Under the pieces are notes generated by a model that saw nothing but the letters and a program-made list of their open reading frames with translations, searched no databases and was not told the DNA's origin. From Acrocarpospora pleiomorpha (GTDB lineage: Bacteria > Actinomycetota > Actinomycetes > Streptosporangiales > Streptosporangiaceae), in contig NZ_BLAF01000023.1 of the NCBI RefSeq assembly GCF_009687885.1, forward strand, positions 18,833-82,832: DNA of 64,000 bases. Reading direction: 5' to 3'. A program made the position numbers and the translations under genes. Below, piece by piece: positions 26,401 through 34,665 of the stretch (positions are counted from its first letter, which is position 1; each line of letters starts with the position of its first letter).

Positions 26401-26568
26401 GGCCGCCGCCGCTGTCAGAAGGGCGACGAGGACGGTGAAACCGAAAGCTAGATATGCCCAAGTCCAACTAATTTGGCCGTCGTTGATGACTTGGTTGGCG
26501 GCGACTCCGGCCGTGACGGCGCCAGTCGCCGCCGCGATCGCCAGCGCGACGAACCGTAACCGAGGCAT
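23479..26568 (-). CDS. Membrane-anchored NACHT NTPase with degenerate FGE-like domain
   Basis: The protein has 1029 residues. Two hydrophobic helices (about 5-25 and 34-55) anchor the N-terminus. Residues 64-79 and 132-147 are a duplicated linker, QPRPAxDTAGxSGLGA. Walker A GAPGSGKTT starts at 175 and Walker B VVLLDGLDE at about 260; NPLLLTMI and FAHLTLQEYLAA are typical NACHT winged-helix sequences. Residues 615-705 resemble a formylglycine-generating-enzyme fold (TVDAWNRF, NFVSWLNALY, YRLPTPAEA) without the later GGSW-type block, so it is probably a binding, not catalytic, domain. The rest is helical and unassigned. The ATG at 26568 follows GGAGATCAGGT. A role as a sensor NTPase is inferred from NACHT proteins generally. 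Confidence 0.85.
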   Translation of the reverse strand: MPRLRFVALAIAAATGAVTAGVAANQVINDGQISWTWAYLAFGFTVLVALLTAAAAEPSQLNAQPRPAQDTAGSSGLGAEPSRLNAPFPHIRRGVYLRQLRASVADMETIGVVTQGEFVLRMRQVYVDVTLQPRPARDTAGDSGLGAGSQEIGRSGERRSLASFLREGRVFAVLGAPGSGKTTLARYTALALSEPNWRVLSREFWRPRRLPVLLYLRGHTASLLAEEPESLAEVAASSPWLRGRIPAAWLRGRLDRGRCVVLLDGLDEVADEQDRKRVVGWVHDQIARYPRNTFVVTSRPYGFLSNPLTNADVLHVQRFTADQVSRFLHSWYRAIERRSRLGRDQDVYEIAERNALDLIGRLRGQPALYDLAANPLLLTMIASVHRYRGALPGSRAALYAEMCDVLLHRRQEGKNLTDPTGLTGPQKAAVMRHLAVYMMSSRQRDITSVDALRVVREPLAEVCGESTTPEVFLGEAGKSGLLVEREQGLFSFAHLTLQEYLAAAQIKEYPDNLRQLLTGNVDDPWWREASLLWAADSDSTPLIEACLDSGTIRALALAFACVDQGRQVQPAVRARLDRILDPGETVSAGRRRLIDAVTMLRTFHNVVHLDDGTAICSQLVTVDAWNRFARYYQLHGYNTPVQDPSAIPATAIVVADAANFVSWLNALYDDGLTYRLPTPAEATHQYLQSLPAFGGRTIWAHDGKRFSLVANDAPWPYDPTPEQLARYPELILSHTHLFFRLSMLIPEARSLARLLAYAQLSADPSRLSAFEPITASDSQDDFNSKLERVLYQHLKHSRTVSLRGTFDGRIALSRSPFHIDSLSGILTRRQLAMHLASPQIAVVLATHPHFPLDFNHGPKLQLARVLGAGAGPRPFEVLSTMVAAAEGLLNSWINSSTGSKKQEITFEEFLKESLSKHLRCGSLEDPATALQHILGNLTASGADLRVLTLVRYAKGLITPVLDRTAQQSERDIVLSVAALHAATLQLRDKPGGSHQADIEGLGRIINTLIALTEPNKGSHANQALLLVRN

Positions 26569-26883
26569 ACCTGATCTCCAGCCCGATCTGATTGTCGTCG
26601 GCCCTCATGGCCGCGGAGCAGCATCGATGTGGGCGCCCTCGCGCGGCCCTTGTCGCGTTGCGTCCTCGTCCTCATCGTTCGCCGGAATTGCCGGTAATTT
26701 CCGGAAATTGGCCTCACTGCATGACGCTGTCGAATGTTAGTTGATCGCGACGTGGTGCTTGAGCCGCAGTGATTATATGTGTAACTTCCCGGAAACTCTG
26801 GCATACCGAGCGTGAAATTGGGCTGGCATAGGAGTGGGGCGTAGCGTAACCGGGACGTTCGACCTGGCCACTTTGGAGGATGG
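26569..26883. other. 315-bp divergent intergenic region with CCGG-AATT iterons
   Basis: No gene is seen. Three related blocks, CCGGAATT (26682-26689), CCGGTAATT (26691-26699) and CCGGAAATT (26701-26709), recur every 9-10 bp, and AATTTCCGGAAATT (26696-26709) is a perfect 14-bp palindrome. The spacing puts the blocks on one DNA face, as for an operator. It lies 114-141 bp upstream of the NACHT start and may also serve the amidase gene. Confidence 0.4.
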
Positions 26884-28011
26884 GTGGGGATCGATCCGTT
26901 CGTGTCGTGGGGAACGCCGTCAGGAGCAGAGTCGCGGGAGGGTTCCGGGGCGCTCGCGGGGGTGAGGCTGGCCGTCAAGGATGTCTTCGATGTCGCGGGG
27001 GAGCTGACGGGGGCGGGGCATCCGCGGTGGCTGGAGACGCATGAGCCGGCGGTCGAGGACGCGGTGGCGGTGGCGCGGTTGCGGGCGGCGGGGGCCGTAC
27101 TGGCCGGGAAGACGCATACCGATGAGCTGGCCTACAGTCTGGGTGGGACGAATCAGCATTATGGGGCGCTGGAGAATCCGGCCGCGCCTGGGCATGTGTG
27201 CGGGGGGTCCTCCAGTGGGTCGGCCGCGGCGGTGGCCGCGGGGCGGGCCGATCTCGGGCTGGGGACCGACACCGCGGGATCGATCCGCGTGCCCGCCTCC
27301 TACACCGGCCTGTACGGCTTCCGCCCCACCCACGCCCGCGCCCCCCGCGAGGGAATCGTCCCCCTCGCCCCCACCTTCGACGTCCCGGGCCTGCTCACCC
27401 GCGACCTCGCCCTGCTCCGCGAGGCGGCCGGAATCCTCCTGGACGGCAGCGGAAGCGGCACGGCCACCCGGCTGTGCGTGCCCCCCGACCTGTGGGCCGA
27501 CCAGTCGCCCCGGGTGGGGGCGGCACTCGCCCCGGCGATCGCCAGGCTCGGGCTTCCGGTGCACCGCACCCCGGTCGGCCACGACGTCACCGACGCGTTC
27601 GCGATCGCGCAGGCGGCGCAGGCCTGGAGCTGCCACGGCGCGTGGATCACCCAGGAACGGCCGGAGTTCGGGCCGGGCGTACAAGCGCGGTTCCGGCGGG
27701 GCGAGGGGCTCACCCGGGAGGAGGTCACGCTCGCCCGCAAGGCGCTGGACGAGGCCGCCGACCGGATCAGGGTGCTGCTCGACGGCGGCGGGATCCTGGT
27801 GCTGCCCACCGCGCCGGGCGCGGCTCCGGCGCTCGGCCGCCCCGAGGACCGCCGGCTGATGACGCTCCGGCTGACCTGCCTGGCGCCGCTGTCCGGCAGC
27901 CCGGCCCTCAGCCTGCCCGCCGGGCTGCTCGACGGCCGCCCGCTCGGCCTGTCGCTGATGGCGGCCCGGGGGCACGACGAGGTGCTCTTCGACCTGGCGG
28001 CCCGCGTCTAG
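26884..28011 (+). CDS. Amidase-signature family hydrolase
   Basis: The protein has 375 residues, with the Ser-Ser-Lys triad of amidase-signature enzymes: Lys in LAVKDVFDV, the Gly/Ser-rich GGSSSGSAAAVAAG, and the nucleophilic Ser in GTDTAGSIRVPA. THTDELAYSLGGTN is also typical. It is shorter than GatA (about 480), so it is more like the small indoleacetamide/AtzF-type amidases; the substrate is unknown. The GTG at 26884 has GGAGG four bases upstream; an ATG at 26880 is out of frame. The mtnA start lies 11 bp after the stop. Confidence 0.85.
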   Translation: MGIDPFVSWGTPSGAESREGSGALAGVRLAVKDVFDVAGELTGAGHPRWLETHEPAVEDAVAVARLRAAGAVLAGKTHTDELAYSLGGTNQHYGALENPAAPGHVCGGSSSGSAAAVAAGRADLGLGTDTAGSIRVPASYTGLYGFRPTHARAPREGIVPLAPTFDVPGLLTRDLALLREAAGILLDGSGSGTATRLCVPPDLWADQSPRVGAALAPAIARLGLPVHRTPVGHDVTDAFAIAQAAQAWSCHGAWITQERPEFGPGVQARFRRGEGLTREEVTLARKALDEAADRIRVLLDGGGILVLPTAPGAAPALGRPEDRRLMTLRLTCLAPLSGSPALSLPAGLLDGRPLGLSLMAARGHDEVLFDLAARV

Positions 28012-28022
28012 GCTGATCCGAT

Positions 28023-28967
28023 GTGAGGACGATTGACTGGGTCGACGGCGCGATCACGCTCGTCGACCAGACCCGGCTGCCGGGCGAGCTGACCTACCTG
28101 CGCATCACCACGGTCGCGGACCTGATCGACGCGATCCAGCGGCTGGCGGTCCGGGGCGCGCCCGCGCTCGGGGTCGCGGGCGCGATGGGCGTCGCGCTCG
28201 CGGCCAGGACCGGCGAGCCGATCGCGCCGCTGCGGGCGGCCAGGCCCACGGCCGTCAACCTGGCCTGGGGGGTCGACCAGGCGGCGGCGAGCGCGGACCC
28301 GCTGGCCCGGGCACTGGAGATCAGGGACGAGGACATCGCGGCCTGCCTGGCCATGGGCGCGCGCGGCGCCGACCTGCTGGCCGAGCACGCCGCCACCCGG
28401 GTGATGACCGTCTGCAACACCGGCGGCCTGGCCACCGTGGAACGAGGCACCGCGCTCGGCGTCATCCAGACCATGCACGAGCGCGGCGTGCTCGCCGAGG
28501 CCCTCGCGCTGGAGACCAGGCCGCTGCTCCAGGGGGCCAGGCTGACCGCCTGGGAACTGGCCAGGATGGGCGCGCCGCACCGCCTGATCGTCGACTCGGC
28601 CGGACCCTTCCTGCTGGCCAGGGGCGCCGCCGACGCCGTCCTCATCGGCGCGGACCGGATCGCCGCCAACGGCGACACCGCCAACAAGATCGGCTCCTAC
28701 TCGCTCGCTCTCGGCGCCCGCCGTGCCGGGGTCCCGTTCCTGGTCATCGCCCCCGAGACCACGATCGACCTGGCCACTCCCACCGGCGACGCCATCCACA
28801 TCGAGGACCGCGGCGCGGCCGAGGTCGTCTCCCTGGGCGGGGTGAAGATCGCACCCGACGGAACCCAGGCGCTCAACCCGGCCTTCGACGTCACCCCCGC
28901 CGACCTGATCACCGCGATCGTCACCGACCGCCGGGTGATTCGCCTGGATCGCGGCGAGACGCCGTGA
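28023..28967 (+). CDS. mtnA: S-methyl-5-thioribose-1-phosphate isomerase
   Basis: The protein has 314 residues. VRGAPALGVAGAMGVAL, MTVCNTGGLAT (catalytic Cys), the general-acid Asp in GADRIAANGDTANKIGSY and PFLVIAPETTID are diagnostic of MtnA. It converts methylthioribose-1-phosphate to methylthioribulose-1-phosphate in the methionine salvage pathway. It starts with GTG and has no ribosome site; TAGGCT lies eight bases before the start, suggesting a leaderless transcript, although read-through from the amidase is also possible. No other mtn gene is present in the window. Confidence 0.93.
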   Translation: MRTIDWVDGAITLVDQTRLPGELTYLRITTVADLIDAIQRLAVRGAPALGVAGAMGVALAARTGEPIAPLRAARPTAVNLAWGVDQAAASADPLARALEIRDEDIAACLAMGARGADLLAEHAATRVMTVCNTGGLATVERGTALGVIQTMHERGVLAEALALETRPLLQGARLTAWELARMGAPHRLIVDSAGPFLLARGAADAVLIGADRIAANGDTANKIGSYSLALGARRAGVPFLVIAPETTIDLATPTGDAIHIEDRGAAEVVSLGGVKIAPDGTQALNPAFDVTPADLITAIVTDRRVIRLDRGETP

Positions 28968-29050
28968 CACATGCGGATTCGGCCAAAGAGACACTGTTGT
29001 AGACCGTTCCGCAATACGCTCGGATACCGAACCAGATACAGGAGATCTTC

Positions 29051-29818
29051 GTGGCCATCGACCTCGTGACCCGCAGTGCTTGGGGCGCGCGAGCCCCGAA
29101 GGGGTCCTATTCGCCGCTCAGTTCGACGCGCGGCGTGAAAGTGCACTACACGGGCGGGCGCGTCGATCCGGCCATCATCACCGATCACGCCAAATGCGTG
29201 GCAATGGTGAAATCAATTCAGAATTTCCACATGGATGGAAATGGCTGGATAGATATTGGTTACTCGATGGTAGCTTGTCCGCATCGTAAGGTTTTCGCCG
29301 GTCGCGGGCCCAGGCATGTGCCCGCCGCCAACGGGGCCGGGCTCAACTCCGGTCACTACGCCGTGCTGGGCCTGGTGGGCAACGCCGGCCTGGTCGAGCC
29401 CACCGACGCGATCCTGCACGGGATTCTGGACGCGATCGAGTACCTGCGGGCCGAAGGCGGCGCGGGGCGGGAGATCAAGGGGCATCGGGACGGCTACAGC
29501 ACCGACTGCCCGGGCGGCCCGCTGTACGCGTGGGTTCAGCGAGGCGCCCCCCGGCCCGGCGGTGGCGACCCGCCGGCGGAGCCCGGCGCGCCGCGCTGGC
29601 CGGGACGGCTGCTGAAGTACCCGCCGGTGATGCGGGGCGACGACGTGCGGACCTGGCAGACCCAGATGAAGCGCATCGGCTTCGAACTCGACGCGGACGG
29701 CGCGTACGGCCAGCGCTCCCGGGACGTCTGCAAGACCTTCCAGCGCCGGGTAGATCTTGACGATGACGGCATCGTGGGCCGCCTGACCTGGGAGGCTTCG
29801 TTCGACGCGAAGCCGTGA
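29051..29818 (+). CDS. PGRP-type N-acetylmuramoyl-L-alanine amidase with peptidoglycan-binding domain
   Basis: The protein is 255 residues from the GTG at 29051 (GGAG six bases upstream). The N-terminal domain has the zinc ligands of PGRP/amidase_2 folds: His in KVHYTGG, His in NSGHYAVLGLVG, and the GHRDGYSTDCPG block. Residues about 190-250 form a PG_binding_1 domain (MRGDDVRTWQTQMKRIGF...DGAYGQRS...VGRLTWEA). No signal peptide is visible, so export would need a non-classical route, or it acts on lysis as phage endolysins do. No other phage gene is nearby. Single-gene transcript; no clear neighbours in function. Confidence 0.85.
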   Translation: MAIDLVTRSAWGARAPKGSYSPLSSTRGVKVHYTGGRVDPAIITDHAKCVAMVKSIQNFHMDGNGWIDIGYSMVACPHRKVFAGRGPRHVPAANGAGLNSGHYAVLGLVGNAGLVEPTDAILHGILDAIEYLRAEGGAGREIKGHRDGYSTDCPGGPLYAWVQRGAPRPGGGDPPAEPGAPRWPGRLLKYPPVMRGDDVRTWQTQMKRIGFELDADGAYGQRSRDVCKTFQRRVDLDDDGIVGRLTWEASFDAKP

Positions 29819-29877
29819 CGCGCCGATACCGCACCCCGCTGGCGTCATAAGGAGCGCGTTCGGCTTAGCATCCACGC

Positions 29878-31620
29878 ATGACGGTGTCACCTGTTGACCT
29901 CGCCGCCGAGTTCCCGCCCGGATCGCGGGAGCGGTGGCGCGAGCTCGCCCTCGGCGTGCTGCGCAAATCGGGCTTCGAAGGCGGCGATCCGGAGGACGCG
30001 CTGTCCTCCAGGACGTATGACGGGATCGAGATCGCGCCCCTCTACGACCGGCTGCCCACCGCCCCCCGGGTGCTGCGGCCGGGGACCGGCTGGGACGTGC
30101 GGCAGCGGCACGCGCACCCGGACCCGGCGGTGACCAGGGAGGCGATCCAGGCCGACCTCGAGAACGGGGTCACCTCGATCTGGCTGGACCTGACCTCCCT
30201 CGACCCCGCCGCGCTCCCGGCCGTGCTGGACGGGGTGTATCTGGATCTCGCCCCGGTGATCCTTGACGCGGGGCCGCGCACCGAGCAGGCGGCCACGATC
30301 TTCCTGGAGCTCGCCGCCGGGACCGCGCTGGCCGGGGGCAACCTCGGCGCCGGTCCGCTCGCCCCCGGCCTGGCCGAGCTGGTACGGCGCTGCGTCGCCG
30401 AGCAGCCCGCCGTCATGGCGGTGACCGTGGACGCGTTGCCGTACCACGACGCGGGCGCCGGGGACGCGGTGGAGCTGGGCTGCTCGATCGCGGCCGGGGT
30501 GGCGGGCCTGCGCGCGCTCACCGACGCCGGGATCTCCGCCGAGCAGGCGTTCGGCCAGCTGGAGTTCCGGTACGCGGCGACCGCCGACCAGTTCCTCACC
30601 GTCGCCAAGTTCCGGGCGGCCCGCCGCCTGTGGGCCAGGGTCGCCGAGGTCTGCGGGGTGCCGGGGGCGGCGCAGCGGCAGCACGCGGTGACCTCCTCGG
30701 CCATGATGACCGCCCGCGATCCGTGGGTGAACATGCTGCGCACCACGCTGGCCTGCTTCGGCGCGGGCGTCGGCGGCGCGGACGCGGTGACCGTGCAGCC
30801 GTTCGACGCGGTGCTCGGCCTGCCGGACGGTTTCGCCCGCAGGATCGCCCGCAACACCCAGTCCCTGCTGGTCGAGGAGGCCGGGGTGGCGCGGGTGAGC
30901 GACCCGGCGGGCGGCTCCTGGTATGTCGAGAACCTCACCGCCGACCTGGCCGAACGCGCCTGGTCGTGGTTCCAGGAGATCGAGCGCGCGGGCGGGCTCG
31001 CGGCGGCCGCTGAGACGCTGATCCCGGCGCGGCTGGCCAAAACCAGGGAGGCCAGGGCCCGGGACGTCGCCCGCAGGAAGAGCCCCATCACCGGCGTCAG
31101 CGAGTTCCCCAACCTGACCGAACGCGCCGTCGTGCGCGAGCCGGGCCCCGGGCTGCCCGCCGCGCCGGGGCGGGTCCGCTACGCGGCCGAGTTCGAGGCC
31201 CTCCGCGACCAGGCCGACGCCCGGCCCCAGCGGCCGCTGGTGTTCCTGGCCACGATCGGCCCGGTCGCCGTGCACACCGCGCGGGCTTCGTTCGCGGCCA
31301 ACCTGTTCGCCGCCGGGGGCATCGCCACCGTCACCAGCGGCCCCGGCGTCGACCCGGCCGCGCTGGCCGAGGCCTTCCGCGACGCGGGCACGCCGGTCGC
31401 CTGCATCTGCTCCAGCGACCGCCTGTACGGCGAGCACGCGGAAGCCGTGGCCGCCGCGCTCCGCGCCGCCGGGGCGAGGCGGATCTGGCTGGCGGGCAAG
31501 GGCGAGTACGCCGGAGTGGACGACACGATCCGCGTCGGCGGCGACGCCCTGGACGCGCTCAGAAAGACATTCGCCGACCTGGGCATCGACGTGAAGGGGG
31601 ATTCCGATGAGCATTCCTGA
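29878..31620 (+). CDS. mutA: Methylmalonyl-CoA mutase small (alpha) subunit
   Basis: The protein has 580 residues. It has the TIM-barrel core of the mutase family (QLEFRYAATADQFLTVAKFRAARRLWARV, MMTARDPWVNMLRTT, DPAGGSWYVE) and a C-terminal Rossmann-like domain. The C-terminal domain lacks the DxHxxG cobalamin motif, which is normal for the non-catalytic subunit. With MutB it interconverts succinyl-CoA and methylmalonyl-CoA. No ribosome site is well placed; TAGCAT ends seven bases before the ATG, so the mRNA may be leaderless. The gene overlaps mutB by 14 bp. Confidence 0.93.
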   Translation: MTVSPVDLAAEFPPGSRERWRELALGVLRKSGFEGGDPEDALSSRTYDGIEIAPLYDRLPTAPRVLRPGTGWDVRQRHAHPDPAVTREAIQADLENGVTSIWLDLTSLDPAALPAVLDGVYLDLAPVILDAGPRTEQAATIFLELAAGTALAGGNLGAGPLAPGLAELVRRCVAEQPAVMAVTVDALPYHDAGAGDAVELGCSIAAGVAGLRALTDAGISAEQAFGQLEFRYAATADQFLTVAKFRAARRLWARVAEVCGVPGAAQRQHAVTSSAMMTARDPWVNMLRTTLACFGAGVGGADAVTVQPFDAVLGLPDGFARRIARNTQSLLVEEAGVARVSDPAGGSWYVENLTADLAERAWSWFQEIERAGGLAAAAETLIPARLAKTREARARDVARRKSPITGVSEFPNLTERAVVREPGPGLPAAPGRVRYAAEFEALRDQADARPQRPLVFLATIGPVAVHTARASFAANLFAAGGIATVTSGPGVDPAALAEAFRDAGTPVACICSSDRLYGEHAEAVAAALRAAGARRIWLAGKGEYAGVDDTIRVGGDALDALRKTFADLGIDVKGDSDEHS

Positions 31621-33715
31621 TTTCTCCGGCATCGGGCTCGGCATCGGGAAGGACCACCTCCCCGCCCAGGACGCGGAACCTTGGGACACCCCCGAGGGCA
31701 TCGCTGTGCGGGCCCGCTACGACGCCGCCGACCTCCCGGGCTATCTGCCGACCTATCCGGGGATCGCGCCGTACCTGCGCGGGCCGTACCCGACCATGTA
31801 CGTCAACCAGCCGTGGACGATCCGCCAGTACGCCGGGTTCTCCACCGCCGAGGAGTCCAACGCCTTCTACCGGCGCAACCTGGCCGCCGGGCAGAAGGGC
31901 CTGTCGGTCGCGTTCGACCTGGCCACCCACCGCGGCTACGACTCCGACCATCCGCGGGTGGCGGGCGACGTCGGCATGGCGGGCGTGGCCATCGACTCGA
32001 TCTACGACATGCGCCAGCTCTTCGACGGCATCCCGCTGGACAGGATGTCGGTCTCGATGACCATGAACGGCGCGGTGCTGCCCATCCTGGCGCTCTACAT
32101 CGTGGCCGCCGAGGAGCAGGGCGTCGCGCCGGAGCAGCTGCAGGGGACCATCCAGAACGACATCCTCAAGGAGTTCATGGTCCGCAACACCTACATCTAC
32201 CCGCCGGGGCCGTCGATGCGGATCATCTCCGACATCTTCGCCTACACCTCCGCCCGCATGCCCAAGTTCAACTCGATCTCCATCTCCGGCTACCACATCC
32301 AGGAGGCCGGGGCCACCTGCGACCTGGAGCTCGCCTACACCTTGGCGGACGGGGTCGAATACCTGCGCGCGGGGGTCGCGGCGGGCATGGACGTGGACAC
32401 GTTCGCGCCGCGCCTGTCGTTCTTCTGGTGCATCGGCATGAACTTCTTCATGGAGGTCGCCAAGCTGCGCGCCGCCCGCCTGCTCTGGGCGGAGCTGGTC
32501 CGCGGCTTCGGCGCCAAGAACCCCAAGTCCCTGTCGCTGCGCACCCACTCCCAGACCTCCGGCTGGTCGCTCACCGCCCAGGACGTCTTCAACAACGTGG
32601 TACGCACCTGCGTGGAGGCGATGGCCGCCACCCAGGGCCACACCCAGTCGCTGCACACCAACGCGCTGGACGAGGCGCTCGCCCTGCCCACCGACTTCTC
32701 CGCCAGAATCGCCCGCAACACCCAGCTGCTGCTCCAGCAGGAGTCCGGCACGACCAGGGTCATCGACCCGTGGGGCGGCTCCTACTACGTCGAGCGCCTC
32801 ACCGCCGAGCTGGCGGAGCGCGCCTGGGCGCACATCCAGGAGGTGGAGGAGTTCGGCGGCATGGCCCGCGCCATCGACAAGGGCCTGCCCAAGCTGCGCA
32901 TCGAGGAGGCGGCGGCGCGCACCCAGGCCAGGATCGACTCCGGTCGCCAGCCGGTCATCGGCGTCAACCGCTACCGGCCGGAGGCGGACGAGCCGATCGA
33001 GGTGCTCAAGGTGGACAACACCTCGGTGCGCGACCAGCAGCTGGCCAAGCTGCGCCGGCTGCGCGAGGAACGCTCGCCCGCCGAGGTCGCCGCCGCCCTC
33101 GACGCGCTCGGCAAGGCCGCCGCCGGCACCGAGAACCTGCTCGAGCTGGCCGTCGACGCGGCCAGGGCGAAGGCCACCGTGGGGGAGATCTCCGACGCGC
33201 TGGAGAAGGTGTTCGGGCGGCACGAGGCGCGGATCCACACCATCACCGGGGTGTATCGGGAGGAAGTGGGATCCGGCATGGACGACGTGCGCGCCGCGTG
33301 CGAGGAGTTCGCGCGCGAGCAGGGCCGCCGCCCGCGCATCCTGGTCGCCAAGATGGGCCAGGACGGCCACGACCGCGGCCAGAAGGTGATCGCCACCGGC
33401 TTCGCCGACCTCGGCTTCGACGTGGACGTCGGCCCGCTGTTCCAGACGCCGGAGGAGGTCGCCAGGCAGGCGGTCGAGGCCGACGTGCACATCGTCGGCG
33501 TCTCCTCGCTCGCGGCCGGCCATCTGACCCTGGTGCCCGCGCTGAAGAAGGCCCTCGACGAGCTCGGCGCGGGCGACATCATGGTCGCGGTCGGCGGCGT
33601 GATCCCGCCCGGCGACTTCGAGGCGCTGCGCGCCGCCGGGGCCGCGGCGATCTTCCCGCCCGGCACGGTGATCGCCGAGGCGGCCCTGGACCTGCTGCGA
33701 CAGCTGCGACGATGA
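31607..33715 (+). CDS. mutB: Methylmalonyl-CoA mutase large (beta) subunit, catalytic
   Basis: The protein has 702 residues, the usual length. YPTMYVNQPWTIRQYAGFSTAEESN, KGLSVAFDLATHRGYDSDHPRV and RTHSQTSGWSLT form the substrate-binding barrel, and the C-terminal cobalamin domain has the lower-ligand motif in GQDGHDRGQ. It catalyses the adenosylcobalamin-dependent rearrangement that links propionate and odd-chain or branched-chain catabolism to the TCA cycle and supplies methylmalonyl-CoA for polyketides. The start overlaps the end of mutA and the stop overlaps the ATG of meaB, so all three are translationally coupled. Confidence 0.96.
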   Translation: MSIPDFSGIGLGIGKDHLPAQDAEPWDTPEGIAVRARYDAADLPGYLPTYPGIAPYLRGPYPTMYVNQPWTIRQYAGFSTAEESNAFYRRNLAAGQKGLSVAFDLATHRGYDSDHPRVAGDVGMAGVAIDSIYDMRQLFDGIPLDRMSVSMTMNGAVLPILALYIVAAEEQGVAPEQLQGTIQNDILKEFMVRNTYIYPPGPSMRIISDIFAYTSARMPKFNSISISGYHIQEAGATCDLELAYTLADGVEYLRAGVAAGMDVDTFAPRLSFFWCIGMNFFMEVAKLRAARLLWAELVRGFGAKNPKSLSLRTHSQTSGWSLTAQDVFNNVVRTCVEAMAATQGHTQSLHTNALDEALALPTDFSARIARNTQLLLQQESGTTRVIDPWGGSYYVERLTAELAERAWAHIQEVEEFGGMARAIDKGLPKLRIEEAAARTQARIDSGRQPVIGVNRYRPEADEPIEVLKVDNTSVRDQQLAKLRRLREERSPAEVAAALDALGKAAAGTENLLELAVDAARAKATVGEISDALEKVFGRHEARIHTITGVYREEVGSGMDDVRAACEEFAREQGRRPRILVAKMGQDGHDRGQKVIATGFADLGFDVDVGPLFQTPEEVARQAVEADVHIVGVSSLAAGHLTLVPALKKALDELGAGDIMVAVGGVIPPGDFEALRAAGAAAIFPPGTVIAEAALDLLRQLRR

Positions 33716-34665
33716 GCGTGCGGGCCTACGCGGACGGCGTGCTGTCGGGCTCGCGCCGGGGCATCGCGCGCGCGATCACCCTGGTCGAGTCCACCCGGGC
33801 CGACCACCGGGAGCTCGCCCAGGAACTGCTCGCCGAGCTGGCGCCGCACGCGGGCAAGGCGCGCCGGGTGGGGATCAGCGGCGTGCCCGGGGTCGGCAAG
33901 TCCACCTTCATCGAGGCGCTGGGCACGCACCTGACCGGCCTGGACGCCCAGGTCGCCGTGCTCGCGGTGGACCCGTCCTCCACCCGGACAGGCGGCAGCA
34001 TCCTGGGCGACAAGACCAGGATGGCGCGCCTGGCCGTGGACCCGAAGGCGTTCATCCGCCCGTCCCCGACGGCGGGCACCCTCGGCGGCGTGGCCAAGGC
34101 CACCCGGGAGGCGATGGTCGTGGTCGAGGCGGCCGGGTACGACACCGTCCTGGTGGAGACCGTCGGCGTCGGCCAGTCGGAGACCGCCGTGGCCGAGATG
34201 GTGGACACCTTCCTGCTGCTCACCCTGGCCCGCACCGGCGACCAGCTGCAGGGCATCAAGAAGGGCGTGCTGGAGCTGGCCGACGTGATCGCGGTCAACA
34301 AGGCCGACGGGGAGCACGAGATCTCCGCCAAACGGGCCGCGCGCGAGCTGAGCGGCGCGCTGCGCCTCATCCGGTCCGAGACGCCGGTGCTCACCTGCAG
34401 CGGCCTCACCGGCGCGGGCTTGGAGGAGCTGTGGGCGCAGGTGCTCCGCCATCAGGAGCTGACCGACCTGGTCGCGAAACGCCAGCGCCAGGCCGTCGAC
34501 TGGACCTGGGCGATGGTGCGGGACCGGGTGCTCGGCGATCTCCGGGAGCGTACCGACGCGCTCGCCCCGCTGGTGGAGGCCCAGGTCCTGGACGGCACGC
34601 TCACGCCCGTCCAGGCGGCCGACCTGCTCTACAGGTCGAGCTCTGAACCGCCGAATCGGTCCTGA
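33712..34665 (+). CDS. meaB: MeaB-type G3E GTPase, methylmalonyl-CoA mutase chaperone
   Basis: The protein has 317 residues. The P-loop GVPGVGKST, AVLAVDPSSTRTGGSILGDKTRM, VETVGVGQSE and VNKAD (guanine specificity) identify the MeaB/ArgK GTPase. It loads or guards adenosylcobalamin on the mutase. The ATG overlaps the mutB stop (ATGA). The frame is open far upstream through mutB, but that portion is a shadow. The last 37 bp overlap the end of the convergent XpaC-like gene, which is unusual but both reading frames look genuine. Confidence 0.95.
   Translation: MSVRAYADGVLSGSRRGIARAITLVESTRADHRELAQELLAELAPHAGKARRVGISGVPGVGKSTFIEALGTHLTGLDAQVAVLAVDPSSTRTGGSILGDKTRMARLAVDPKAFIRPSPTAGTLGGVAKATREAMVVVEAAGYDTVLVETVGVGQSETAVAEMVDTFLLLTLARTGDQLQGIKKGVLELADVIAVNKADGEHEISAKRAARELSGALRLIRSETPVLTCSGLTGAGLEELWAQVLRHQELTDLVAKRQRQAVDWTWAMVRDRVLGDLRERTDALAPLVEAQVLDGTLTPVQAADLLYRSSSEPPNRS

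Noticed and set aside
31559..33523. 654-codon minus-strand frame opposite mutB
   Set aside because: mutB is unambiguous over the same bases; the antisense product is Gly/Val/Asp-rich with no ribosome site.
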